Part shown: piece after piece, positions 7,658-17,162 of the stretch
Layout: each line of letters begins with the position of its first letter
Position numbering within the stretch: position 1 is the first letter of the stretch
Assembly: GCA_905479625.1 (NCBI GenBank)
Contig: CAJQNF010000045.1
Coordinates: forward strand, 26,143-90,142
Length of the DNA stretch: 64,000 nucleotides
Direction of reading: 5' to 3'
Origin: an uncultured Flavobacteriaceae bacterium
GTDB taxonomy: Bacteria; Bacteroidota; Bacteroidia; Flavobacteriales; Flavobacteriaceae
Program-made: the position numbers and the translations under genes
Notes under the pieces: model-generated
Told to the model about the DNA's origin: nothing
What the model saw: only the letters and a program-made list of their open reading frames with translations
Databases searched by the model: none

Positions 7658-9997
7658 ATGTCTCTTTTTGCTAAAAAAGACTTTTTCACTTTTTTGTTCA
7701 TACTTGTACTTTCTCAGCCATTGCTAGCACAAACTGATTTTAGCAATTCATGGGAGGATTTCTTTTCATACAATAACGTGAAGGATTTTATCATTACAGA
7801 CAAGAGAATCTATGCTGTAGCTGATAATGCCGCATTTATATATAATATTGAAACGGGTGATATGCAGAAAATTTCTTCTGTTCACGGTTTATCAGGAAAG
7901 GAAACAACAAGCCTTCATTTTAGCCCTGCAACAAACCGATTCATTATAGGCTATCAAACTGGCTTGTTAGAAATTATAGATGACAATGGTAAAATAACAG
8001 TGGCAAATGATATTGAAAGATTCGACATCACTGGACAAAAACAAATCAATGACATCAATGAATATAACGGGAAATTATATTTGTCTACCCCCTTTGGAAT
8101 CGTTGTTTATGACATTGAAAATCTAAATTTTGGGGACACTTATTATATAGACGAGAATTCCAATCCGGTATTTGTTAATGAAAGTATCGTTCATGAAGAA
8201 ACGATCTTCGCCGTCAGTCAGAAGGGTATCTACTCAGCTGATATCAATGATCCCAACCTTATTGATTTTAATAATTGGCTTCAACCTGAAGGCGAATTAC
8301 GGGGTGATTTTAAATCCATTTCAGTTCTTGCAGATCGAATCTATACCTGTAGATCAAATATGTTATATGAACTTGAAGGAATAGACAGATTGAGCCAGAA
8401 AGGTAACTATAACAGCAGCATCCTAAAATTAAGATCTTCTGAACAATTGATGTCTGTGACGCTTAATAAGTCTGCCTTCATTGTCGATAAAGATTTATCG
8501 CTAATTTATGAAGCACAAGCTTTAGGAGCCTATGATTTTGAATTAAATAATTCGTTTGCAAGGGCAGATCAGGTGTATTTAGCGACCAATAGTTTTGGGA
8601 TCCTAAAAAAACAGTTTAGTGAGACGTCTTATCAGGAGATCCACCCACAAGGTCCTTCTTCGAATAAAGTTTTTTCGATTGAGGCAGCAAATAACAATCT
8701 ATGGGTGGTATATGGGGGGTATAATTTATCATTTGATCCTCTTAATAAAAAATTCGGATATTCTCATTATAATGGATCTTCGACTGCACCAACACTATGG
8801 GTAAATAAGGCCTATGACCCCTCATTTCCTGCTCAGGACCTTGTTCATATAACAATTGATCCATCTGCAGATAACAAGGCCTACCTCAGCTCCTGGGGCA
8901 GCGGTATGATGGTTGTTGATCAAGACGAACCAGTTGTCATTTGGGATGACAGCAATAGTGGATTGGAAGATCTTTATCAGGATGGAGAACCCGAATCAAG
9001 TATCAGGGTGAATGGAGCCGCCTTTGACAACCGGGGGAATTTTTGGATTACCAATGCATGGGTTCCAAATAAGCTAAAAAAGCTGGAAACTAATGGAAAC
9101 TGGAAGGGCTTTGATTTGAGCTCGATCATTTCTGAACAAGTTGCCTTAGGGCTTACAGAATTAGCCATTGATAAAACGGGAAGTGTCTGGATAGGGTCAA
9201 GGAGAAATGGCGCATTGGTTTATAACGAATCGGGTGATAGAAAAAGGGCACTCGATACCCAAGGCACTTCAGGGTCTTTGCCTGATTTGAATGTTAGAAC
9301 TCTGGCTGTTGACAGGAATAATAGAATATGGATCGGAACACAAAAAGGGCTTGTTGTATTTTCGGATGCAGAAAGCGTATTTGAACTAGATATTTATGAT
9401 GCAGAACCTGTAATTATTGACGATAATGGGGTACCAAAAAAATTGTTGGGGGATCAACCCGTTAATTCCATAGCCATAGACGGAGCAGAGAATAAATGGT
9501 TTGGTACAGATACAGGAGGAGCGTTGGGTACTAATCCGTCAGGAAGTCAGACCCTGTATAATTTTAACAAAGATAATTCGCCTTTGCCTTCTAACAGTAT
9601 ATTAAAGATCAAGATCGACAATAGCACGGGTAAGGTGTATTTTGCCACAGATAAAGGAATCGTTGCATTTAACAGTAATGTTGCTCCATATGGAGACGCC
9701 TTAGAGGAAGTATACGCTTATCCAAATCCGGTAAAAAAGGAACACGAATTTGTCACCATAGATGGCAGAAACGAAACTCATTTGCCTAAAGGGACCAATG
9801 TAAAGATCCTTGATATTGCAGGCAGGCTGGTACACGAAACTAATGTAGATATTGGTCAGGAAACAGGAGGAGGAAAAGTAATTTGGAATAAGACCAACTT
9901 AAGAGGAAAAAAAGTGGCTTCAGGAGTATATATCGTGCTTTTGACCAGTCCGGATAAATCAGAAACTGCTTCAACAAAAATTGCGGTTATCAATTAA
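7658..9997 (+). CDS. porZ: PorZ-like two-component-regulator-propeller protein with T9SS-type C-terminal domain
   Basis: ORF track starts at a TTG (7640); ATG at 7658 gives a clean signal peptide. Propeller repeats (WIGSRRNGALVYNESG, IWIGTQKGLVVF); C-terminus 'VYAYPNPVKKEHEFVTI...KILDIAGRLVHET...ASGVYIVLLTS'; directly upstream of recO, a typical flavobacterial porZ position. Confidence 0.75.
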   Translation: MSLFAKKDFFTFLFILVLSQPLLAQTDFSNSWEDFFSYNNVKDFIITDKRIYAVADNAAFIYNIETGDMQKISSVHGLSGKETTSLHFSPATNRFIIGYQTGLLEIIDDNGKITVANDIERFDITGQKQINDINEYNGKLYLSTPFGIVVYDIENLNFGDTYYIDENSNPVFVNESIVHEETIFAVSQKGIYSADINDPNLIDFNNWLQPEGELRGDFKSISVLADRIYTCRSNMLYELEGIDRLSQKGNYNSSILKLRSSEQLMSVTLNKSAFIVDKDLSLIYEAQALGAYDFELNNSFARADQVYLATNSFGILKKQFSETSYQEIHPQGPSSNKVFSIEAANNNLWVVYGGYNLSFDPLNKKFGYSHYNGSSTAPTLWVNKAYDPSFPAQDLVHITIDPSADNKAYLSSWGSGMMVVDQDEPVVIWDDSNSGLEDLYQDGEPESSIRVNGAAFDNRGNFWITNAWVPNKLKKLETNGNWKGFDLSSIISEQVALGLTELAIDKTGSVWIGSRRNGALVYNESGDRKRALDTQGTSGSLPDLNVRTLAVDRNNRIWIGTQKGLVVFSDAESVFELDIYDAEPVIIDDNGVPKKLLGDQPVNSIAIDGAENKWFGTDTGGALGTNPSGSQTLYNFNKDNSPLPSNSILKIKIDNSTGKVYFATDKGIVAFNSNVAPYGDALEEVYAYPNPVKKEHEFVTIDGRNETHLPKGTNVKILDIAGRLVHETNVDIGQETGGGKVIWNKTNLRGKKVASGVYIVLLTSPDKSETASTKIAVIN

Positions 9998-10000
9998 TTT

Positions 10001-10735
10001 TTGAATCATATGTTGATCAAAACCAAGGCAATTGTTTTAACTTCTATCAAGTATGGAGAAGCAGACCTTATTGTTAAATGTTTGACTGAAGAAGGTGTTA
10101 AATCCTATTTGATCAGAAGCATTTTCAGGTCGAGGAGTAAAAAACTGAAAATTGGATATTTTCAAGCCCTCAGCCAGCTTGAAATTTCTGCATATCACAA
10201 CAAGCAAGGAAACCTGAACAAAATATCCGAAGCCAGAGCATCATATCTTTACCAAAGTCTTGCTACAAATATTTATAAGCAGTCGATCGCCTTATTTTTG
10301 GCGGAAGTTCTGGCTTATGCTTTAAAGGAAGAGGAACAAAATCAAGTTCAATTCAGTTTTATTGAATCTTCGTTGCAATGGTTGGACCAAAATGACTCAT
10401 TTGCCAATTTTCATTTGGTATTTATGTTTCAATTAACCAAATATTTAGGCTTTTATCCTGACGCTGAAAACAACGGGGCAGCATACTTTGATCTTGAAGA
10501 AGGAACCTTCAAGAGCTCAAAACCCTTCAGAAATTTTTTAAGTGGCAAAAAATTAATTCTTTTCAAATCTATTATCGGCATAAAATTTGATGATATGGTA
10601 AGACTGAAATGGAATTCGGAACACAGACAAATTGTTCTAGACATACTTCTGGAATATTACGAACTTCATTTACCTGGATTTAAAAAACCACGGTCACTAA
10701 AAGTATTAAAAGAAGTCTTTAATGAAATTTCTTAA
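10001..10735 (+). CDS. recO: DNA repair protein RecO
   Basis: MLIKTKAIVLTSIKYGEADLIVKCLTEEGVKSYLIRS N-terminus characteristic of RecO. Confidence 0.93.
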   Translation: MNHMLIKTKAIVLTSIKYGEADLIVKCLTEEGVKSYLIRSIFRSRSKKLKIGYFQALSQLEISAYHNKQGNLNKISEARASYLYQSLATNIYKQSIALFLAEVLAYALKEEEQNQVQFSFIESSLQWLDQNDSFANFHLVFMFQLTKYLGFYPDAENNGAAYFDLEEGTFKSSKPFRNFLSGKKLILFKSIIGIKFDDMVRLKWNSEHRQIVLDILLEYYELHLPGFKKPRSLKVLKEVFNEIS

Positions 10736-13175
10736 TGCACTATTAATTGTCCTTATTGGACATTTTTCTTATGGGCAGAAATGTGTTATTGTAGATAAGG
10801 ATTCTGAATTTCCGATTTCTAATGTTCAGGTGATCAACGAAGATAAATCCAAATCTGTAGTTTCTGACAGAAACGGAATTTTGGACCTAAGTGGGTTTAA
10901 TGATATGGAGCTCCTTGTATTTAGTCATGTAAGTTACGTGGAGCTAGAGCTGATCAAAAAACAGATCAGAAAAGATTATACTATTATATTTCTTCAATTC
11001 AAATCAGAACTTCTTAAGGAGGTGTTTTTGTCAGCGGGCAAAGGAGATGTAGACAGGTCAAGAATTGCGGAAGAGATTGCCGTTTTTTCGAATAAAGATA
11101 TTCAAAATTCTGTTCCACAAACATCAGCAGATATGCTGGCTAAAATTCCGGGAGTTAAGGTTCAGAAATCGCAATTTGGGGGAGGTAGTCCGGTACTGAG
11201 AGGAATGGAAGCAAACAGAATCCTGTTGGTTGTAGATGGGGTTCGAATGAATAATGCCATTTACAGAAAAGGACACCTGCAAAATTCAATTACAGTAGCT
11301 CCAACTACACTTGACAAAACAGAGGTAATCTTCGGGCCTTCGTCAGTTATCTATGGATCAGATGCCCTGGGAGGAGTCATTCATTATTATACACGCAAAC
11401 CCGAAGTTTCTGATCGGATGAATACCAATCTTGAATTTCTTGGTCGTTACAGCACTGTAAATGATGAAAAAACCGCGAATGCTTCTATAGAATTACAGTT
11501 TAAAAAAATGGCTTCTTTTACAAGCATTACGCATAGTAGTTTTGGCGACTTAAAAATGGGAGAATACAGACCTCATGGATTTGACAACTGGGGCTTGCAA
11601 TACGAATATTCAAATAACACTGATTCCTTCTATAATCCGGAACCAATAGCAAATTCAAACCCATCAATGCAACGGAATGTTGGGTATCGGCAAACGGATT
11701 TTTTACAAAAAGTATTTCTTCCACTTAAACACGGAAATGACTTAATGTTCAACCTCCAGTATAGTAGCTCATCCAGAATTAACAGATTTGATAAACTTAC
11801 AGAAAGAAGAGACGGAAAACTGAGGTTTGCTGAATGGTATTATGGTCCACAGGACAGGTTCTTATTTTCGACACAATTCAATATCAATGCGAACAAAAAG
11901 TTGTTGGATAAAGGAACTTTTACTGCAGCATATCAAAATATTAAGGAATCAAGAATTGAACGCAAGTTCGGAACAATTGACAGATCTTCCCAATTCGAAA
12001 AAGTTCAGGTTTTGAGTCTTAATGGGGATTTTACAAAAAACATGAATCCAAAGATCAATCGGGATTTTGGTTATGGTTTTGAGGTGGCTTATAATGATGT
12101 GAATTCCACTTCCAAAGGAGAAATTCTTGATATCGTAGGTGACAAAATCATTGGTGTAAAGGACAATTATGTGGTTCAGACTCGTTATCCTGATGGAGGT
12201 AGCAGTTATTTGAGTTCAGCCATTTATGCCAGTTACAGACAGGATTTAGGAAAGAAATCTACTTTAAATACGGGTTTAAGATTAACAAACACAGTGCTTG
12301 CAGCCAAATGGATAGATACAACCTATATCAAGTTGCCTGAAAGCGACATCAAATCTATGAATACTTCGGTTACTCTGACCGCAGGATATGCCTATAGGCC
12401 TAATGAAAACTGGCAGATTAACGGTGTTCTGTCTTCCGGATTCAGATCTCCTAATATTGATGACATAGGAAAAGTGAGAGAAAAAAGAGGTGATGTTACG
12501 GTGCCAAACGTAGACTTACAACCAGAGTTTGCCTATAATTTTGAGGCCGGACTGATCAAGTATTTTGATGAAAAGAAAACCTATATTGGCTTGACTACCT
12601 ATTACACTTTACTTGACAATTATATCGTAAGAGGACCTTATGAGCTAGATGGAAAGTCTCAGATTATTTACGATGGTGAATTGGCTAATGTAGTAGCTAA
12701 TATTAATATGGGTAGTGCCTATCTGGTTGGAGGTACCATGACCTTCAAAGGCCAGCTTACTAATACCTGGAACACAAGAGCAAGCCTCACCTATACTAAG
12801 GGAACAGCCTTTGACACAAAGGAACCATTGTCTTCCATACCTCCTTTGTTTGGAAGTCTTGACTTCAATTATGTTAGAAACAGAATTGAAACAGGGGTCA
12901 ATGTGGTGTACAATGGTTTTAAAGGAGTTGATGATTACAACATTTCAGAGGGAATAGATAATATTGAACAAACACCTTATATCGTCGGCGATGCTTCCTA
13001 TTACGGAAGCCCGGCCTGGTATACGTTGAATTACTATATGAGAATCAAAACCTCCAAATATGTTGATCTTTTAATCAATATTGATAATATTATGGATCAT
13101 CACTATAAGGAATTTGCTTCTTCCATTAGCGCACCCGGAAGGAATTTTTCTTTTACGGTGATCGGCAGCTTTTAA
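10722..13175 (+). CDS. TonB-dependent outer-membrane receptor
   Basis: Carboxypeptidase-like N-domain; plug 'MLAKIPGVKVQKSQFGGGSPVLRGMEANRILLVVDGVRMNNAIYRKGHLQ'; barrel terminating in F. Overlaps recO by 14 bp. Confidence 0.92.
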   Translation: MKFLNALLIVLIGHFSYGQKCVIVDKDSEFPISNVQVINEDKSKSVVSDRNGILDLSGFNDMELLVFSHVSYVELELIKKQIRKDYTIIFLQFKSELLKEVFLSAGKGDVDRSRIAEEIAVFSNKDIQNSVPQTSADMLAKIPGVKVQKSQFGGGSPVLRGMEANRILLVVDGVRMNNAIYRKGHLQNSITVAPTTLDKTEVIFGPSSVIYGSDALGGVIHYYTRKPEVSDRMNTNLEFLGRYSTVNDEKTANASIELQFKKMASFTSITHSSFGDLKMGEYRPHGFDNWGLQYEYSNNTDSFYNPEPIANSNPSMQRNVGYRQTDFLQKVFLPLKHGNDLMFNLQYSSSSRINRFDKLTERRDGKLRFAEWYYGPQDRFLFSTQFNINANKKLLDKGTFTAAYQNIKESRIERKFGTIDRSSQFEKVQVLSLNGDFTKNMNPKINRDFGYGFEVAYNDVNSTSKGEILDIVGDKIIGVKDNYVVQTRYPDGGSSYLSSAIYASYRQDLGKKSTLNTGLRLTNTVLAAKWIDTTYIKLPESDIKSMNTSVTLTAGYAYRPNENWQINGVLSSGFRSPNIDDIGKVREKRGDVTVPNVDLQPEFAYNFEAGLIKYFDEKKTYIGLTTYYTLLDNYIVRGPYELDGKSQIIYDGELANVVANINMGSAYLVGGTMTFKGQLTNTWNTRASLTYTKGTAFDTKEPLSSIPPLFGSLDFNYVRNRIETGVNVVYNGFKGVDDYNISEGIDNIEQTPYIVGDASYYGSPAWYTLNYYMRIKTSKYVDLLINIDNIMDHHYKEFASSISAPGRNFSFTVIGSF

Positions 13176-13190
13176 AAGGAATTAGTTCTA

Positions 13191-13346
13191 TTAGGGGTAT
13201 AAAATATTTTTGATCTCTTTCCAGGAAATCATCTCAATCCCCTGTTCCTTTAACAGTCTTTTGCACTTCAAACTAGTAAAAAATTCCAGATCTATCTGTC
13301 TCAAGGCAGCACCAAAATTAGGGTGATCTTTAGTGATAGATTTCAT
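13191..13346 (-). CDS. Short 51-aa ORF or C-terminal gene remnant (not in supplied ORF track)
   Basis: Minus-strand frame reads MKSITKDHPNFGAALRQIDLEFFTSLKCKRLLKEQGIEMISWKEIKNILYP*; fills most of the 13176-13368 gap. Confidence 0.45.
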   Translation of the reverse strand: MKSITKDHPNFGAALRQIDLEFFTSLKCKRLLKEQGIEMISWKEIKNILYP

Positions 13347-13368
13347 TTCAGGATCATCAAATTAGTCA

Positions 13369-13947
13369 CTACTTTTTTACTGCAATGATAATTCCGGTTG
13401 ACCAATTCAATTTAGTCAATTGTAAATCATCCCTGTTTTCAAGCTTCTCAATTAATTCATTGACCAGATCATCATGACCTTTGGGCCAGTTAGGTTGTGC
13501 CAACATATCATCGATGATATATATTCCTCCTACTGTGAGTAACTCCAGAATTTCATCCAGTTCACTATATTTTCCGGGCCATGCATCTGCAAAGATCAGG
13601 TCAAATTTATTTCCTTTATAGTCTCTGATCCATGTCGATCCATCCGTACAGATAATGTTTGCTCTGGTGTCATGATCAAAAAATCCTGTGGCGATTTCAA
13701 TTAATTGAGGATCGTTATCAATAGTTGTTATTTTTGAATTGACATCCATGCCGTCGATCATCCAGGAAAGAGACAAGCCCATACCCGTTCCCATTTCAAG
13801 AATATTGGAACCAGGTTTAGAGCTGATCAGGGTTTTAAGTAAAGATCCGATGTATAGATCAGAGGGCATGGTAAAACCAATTTCATGACATTTCTCTAAA
13901 AGATGGTTGTAACTCTTGGGGAAACCCAATACAACAGTATCATTCAT
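13369..13947 (-). CDS. O-methyltransferase / class I SAM methyltransferase
   Basis: NILEMGTGMGLSLSWMIDGM, ITTIDNDPQLIEIA, FDLIFADAWPGKYSELDEILELL. Confidence 0.85.
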   Translation of the reverse strand: MNDTVVLGFPKSYNHLLEKCHEIGFTMPSDLYIGSLLKTLISSKPGSNILEMGTGMGLSLSWMIDGMDVNSKITTIDNDPQLIEIATGFFDHDTRANIICTDGSTWIRDYKGNKFDLIFADAWPGKYSELDEILELLTVGGIYIIDDMLAQPNWPKGHDDLVNELIEKLENRDDLQLTKLNWSTGIIIAVKK

Positions 13948-13965
13948 ATTATTTTAGTTGAGGGG

Positions 13966-15372
13966 TTAGTTTTTTGTTGATTCAATGATTAATCCTTGAT
14001 CTGGCTGGGGAATGTACCAAACATTATTTTCTAAATCTACGCCTCCATTCATTAATTCTTGAATAACACGATCAGTTATGAAAACACCTTTTTCTGCCAT
14101 ATTTTGGAAAGTATCAATACCGTCCTTAGGGAAATTTTGCCTGGTCCTGTGGATGTTGAAACGATTCGAAAATTTTTGATCAAAAGCCTTTTCAACACCT
14201 TCTATACCGATCATAAAGCCTAATAATCCACCCCAGGTAGCCGTGGGGTTATCAGAATCCCAGCCTGCCAGGACTCCAATTTTTATAGTTTCTTTGATAT
14301 CACCTTCACCGTATAAAAGACTGACAATGCTAGCGGCATAATTAATACCCGCTGCGAAACAACCATTACAGTATACATTTTTTGAAGTGATGTCATAGCC
14401 ATCTTGTTGTTCGACCTGATATCTTTGATAAACAGCATCACGAGCCGTTTCCCAGGAAGCTCCGGAGTCGTATTGACTTTTGACAAAATCAAACATTTTG
14501 GAGGAGTATGAATCCTCCGGAAGCCTTTTTCTGGATTCATTTGCCATCCAGTGAATCTTTTCTTTCATGCTGAGGTCCTGATCTACATATGAGGCCAAAG
14601 AATACATGATCACGTAATATTCTGAAATCCATGCAGCATCTTCATAGGCAGTGGTCCTGATAGGCAACCCGGACATTTTAAGCGCAATATCAGGTCTTGC
14701 AGGTGCAAAAAACCCAAATATTTCGGTTGTCAATTGTGCATCTATCATCATATAATTTTCGTTATTTTCAGGTCTACCAGTTTCTGGCGGCAGCATTCCG
14801 GTTTTCATATGATCGAAAGCGGTTTGGTTAGAGACCCAGAGAAAATTTTCTTCCTCTTCACGAATGTGTTTTAACCAGCCATCCCGGATCTGTTCCGGGC
14901 TTAAAACACTTGTTTGATTTGTATACAATAAGTGCTGGTACATGTACTCTATGTCTGTATCGTCATCGGCGCCCCATATGCTGTCGGCACCTATGAGAAT
15001 AAAATCTATGGTTGGTGAAAGATTACTTGGAATTCCTTCACCCCATATACTAGGTTGATCAGGTTTTCCCCAATCAGTTCTCGTATAGAAGTCTCCGGTT
15101 TGGATCTCACCAATGTTACCAATCTTATCCATTTCAGTGATCAGACCTGTCCAGTTTGCGATGCATTGACCTAGCCAGAATCCCTGTAATCTGCCTAAAT
15201 AATCAGTTCTGGAGATACGAAAATCATTTTCTTGGGGTTGATAATCCTTATATACAAGATGTGGATCTTTAATGGAATTAATTTGTTGATTGTCTTTTTG
15301 TTTTTGACTTGTTTGACAAGAAAATAAAGAGCAAATGCAAAACAGAACAAAAACACAGCTTATTTGTTTCAT
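13966..15372 (-). CDS. ADP-ribosylglycohydrolase-family protein, predicted lipoprotein
   Basis: Lipobox-like ICSLFSC; ADDDTDIEYMYQHLL acidic motif; GWDSDNPTATWGGLLGFMIG second acidic motif. Confidence 0.85.
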   Translation of the reverse strand: MKQISCVFVLFCICSLFSCQTSQKQKDNQQINSIKDPHLVYKDYQPQENDFRISRTDYLGRLQGFWLGQCIANWTGLITEMDKIGNIGEIQTGDFYTRTDWGKPDQPSIWGEGIPSNLSPTIDFILIGADSIWGADDDTDIEYMYQHLLYTNQTSVLSPEQIRDGWLKHIREEEENFLWVSNQTAFDHMKTGMLPPETGRPENNENYMMIDAQLTTEIFGFFAPARPDIALKMSGLPIRTTAYEDAAWISEYYVIMYSLASYVDQDLSMKEKIHWMANESRKRLPEDSYSSKMFDFVKSQYDSGASWETARDAVYQRYQVEQQDGYDITSKNVYCNGCFAAGINYAASIVSLLYGEGDIKETIKIGVLAGWDSDNPTATWGGLLGFMIGIEGVEKAFDQKFSNRFNIHRTRQNFPKDGIDTFQNMAEKGVFITDRVIQELMNGGVDLENNVWYIPQPDQGLIIESTKN

Positions 15373-15440
15373 AAATCGAGGCTTTGTTTAGAATCAAAAT
15401 TAATATTTTTTCTAATTTGGAAGCTATAAATTAACAAGTA

Positions 15441-15482
15441 AAAAAGGGCATTTAAAAAAATGATTTTTACATGCCCTTTTTT
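15441..15482 (-). terminator. Bidirectional-looking terminator downstream of the BBE oxidoreductase
   Basis: aaaaagggcat...atgccctttttt inverted repeat. Confidence 0.75.
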
Positions 15483-15521
15483 ACAATCAAATTGAAAATT
15501 TAGATCGATTTGATAACAATT

Positions 15522-16889
15522 TTATGTCTTGGGTTTGATATTTTGATTCACCCTGAAGAAGTTTCCTGGATCATATTTGGTTTTTATATCAACGAGACGG
15601 TCATAATTTTGTCTGTAACTATCACGAACCCTTTCCTGACCTTCATCCATCATGAAATTTGTATAAGCACCACCAGAAGAATATGGATGCAACGCTTCCT
15701 GATAGCTTTTGGCCCAGTCTGTTATTTTTTCAGCATTAGCAGGATCAGCATCTACACCAACAAATACACCAGCGTATTTTGCATCTCTATATGCCCAGGG
15801 CGTATCTGTGAGCCCTGGCCTGCTGGCGGCGCCACTAATAGGGTACAAATGCATTTGAGAGAGAGGTGTTGGGATAGTTGAACCGAATTTTTTATGCTCA
15901 GCCCTGGCTTCAGGTCCTAATTCAGTAAAAAAATCAGCTCTCCAATACCATTGCAATCCTTCAGGAAATAAACCATCAAATAAAGTATTTATTGATGGAT
16001 GAGGCATTTCTCCGACATGTTCAAATAAGGGTTTTTTATCTCTTACAGGCTGGAATAACTCATCGAAATTGCCAGGATCTCCCGCATAACACCATACAAT
16101 ACCACAGAATTGCTTCAAGTGTAAATGTTCAGGAAATGGGGGCCCCGGAATCACCATAGTTGCCACAAAGCCATTTAGTTCCTCAGGAGCATTATGAATA
16201 AAATCGTGATACCATTCCATGATTTCCTCAGTTTGTTCTATTGGCCACAGAGTAGGGCCTCCAACCACTGTTTTTAGTGGATGGCCTTGAAATTTGAAAG
16301 AAGTTACGATGCCGAAATTACCTCCACCACCTCGGATAGCCCAGTGAAGATCTGTGTTTTGAGATGCATTTACGGTTATAAAAGAACCATCCGCAAGGAC
16401 CATATCTGCTTCGAGTAAATTATCAATAGTGAGACCAAATTTTCTTGACAAGTGACCTACTCCGCCTCCAAGTGTCAATCCGCCAACGCCAGTTGAAGAG
16501 ATGATTCCTGTCGGTACCGCAAGACCATATGCATGGGTGGCATGATCAACTTCACCCCAGACATTACCACCACCAACTCTCACCGTATTATCTCCTGTAT
16601 TTACCCTGACGTATTTAATCCCAGAGAGGTCAATGACCATTCCTCCATCACAAATTCCCAAACCACCACCATTATGACCGCCTCCTCTAACAGCCACTAA
16701 AAGGTTATTTTCACGACCGTAGTTTACACAGGAAATGACGTCAGCTACATCAACGCATTTGACGATCATCCCAGGCTTTTTATCGATCATCCTATTATAT
16801 ACTTTTCTGGATTCATTGTAATTTTCGCTATCCGGAAGAATAACCTCTCCCCGGATCTGTGCTTTGAAATCGTCAAATTTGGCTTGCAT
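15522..16889 (-). CDS. FAD-binding oxidoreductase, berberine-bridge-enzyme (BBE) type
   Basis: VAVRGGGHNGGGLGICDGGMVIDLS; STGVGGLTLGGGVGHLSRKFGLTIDNL; C-terminal YDRLVDIKTKYDPGNFFRVNQNI (BBE domain). Confidence 0.92.
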   Translation of the reverse strand: MQAKFDDFKAQIRGEVILPDSENYNESRKVYNRMIDKKPGMIVKCVDVADVISCVNYGRENNLLVAVRGGGHNGGGLGICDGGMVIDLSGIKYVRVNTGDNTVRVGGGNVWGEVDHATHAYGLAVPTGIISSTGVGGLTLGGGVGHLSRKFGLTIDNLLEADMVLADGSFITVNASQNTDLHWAIRGGGGNFGIVTSFKFQGHPLKTVVGGPTLWPIEQTEEIMEWYHDFIHNAPEELNGFVATMVIPGPPFPEHLHLKQFCGIVWCYAGDPGNFDELFQPVRDKKPLFEHVGEMPHPSINTLFDGLFPEGLQWYWRADFFTELGPEARAEHKKFGSTIPTPLSQMHLYPISGAASRPGLTDTPWAYRDAKYAGVFVGVDADPANAEKITDWAKSYQEALHPYSSGGAYTNFMMDEGQERVRDSYRQNYDRLVDIKTKYDPGNFFRVNQNIKPKT

Positions 16890-17162
16890 AGGTTTGGTAT
16901 TTAGATTAGTTTATTAGATTGATTTACATTGGGTAGATATGAAAAAACATTGATCAGCCTTTTTAAAAGAGAAGGTTGTTTCAAATATTTAGATATCTGA
17001 ATCAAGCACTCTTTTATAAAAGCATTAAAATCTCAATCATCTTAATTTGGGAAGGAAAGATGTTAAATCGAATTTAAATTTACCAACTGTATTCCCACTA
17101 AGTTAATAAATATTTCCTAAATGGATAAAATTGAAGTCTAACAAACAGGAAGTTATCTCAAA

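Noticed and set aside
15510-15881. Plus-strand 123-aa ORF antisense to the BBE oxidase
   Set aside because: Lies within strongly conserved BBE C-terminus on the other strand; no domain seen.
16930-17040. About 43 open minus-strand codons (NAFIKECLIQISKYLKQPSLLKRLINVFSYLPNVNQSNKLI*) upstream of the BBE oxidase
   Set aside because: No ATG start, no recognisable family, and an open run of this length is not rare; possible relic but unsupported.
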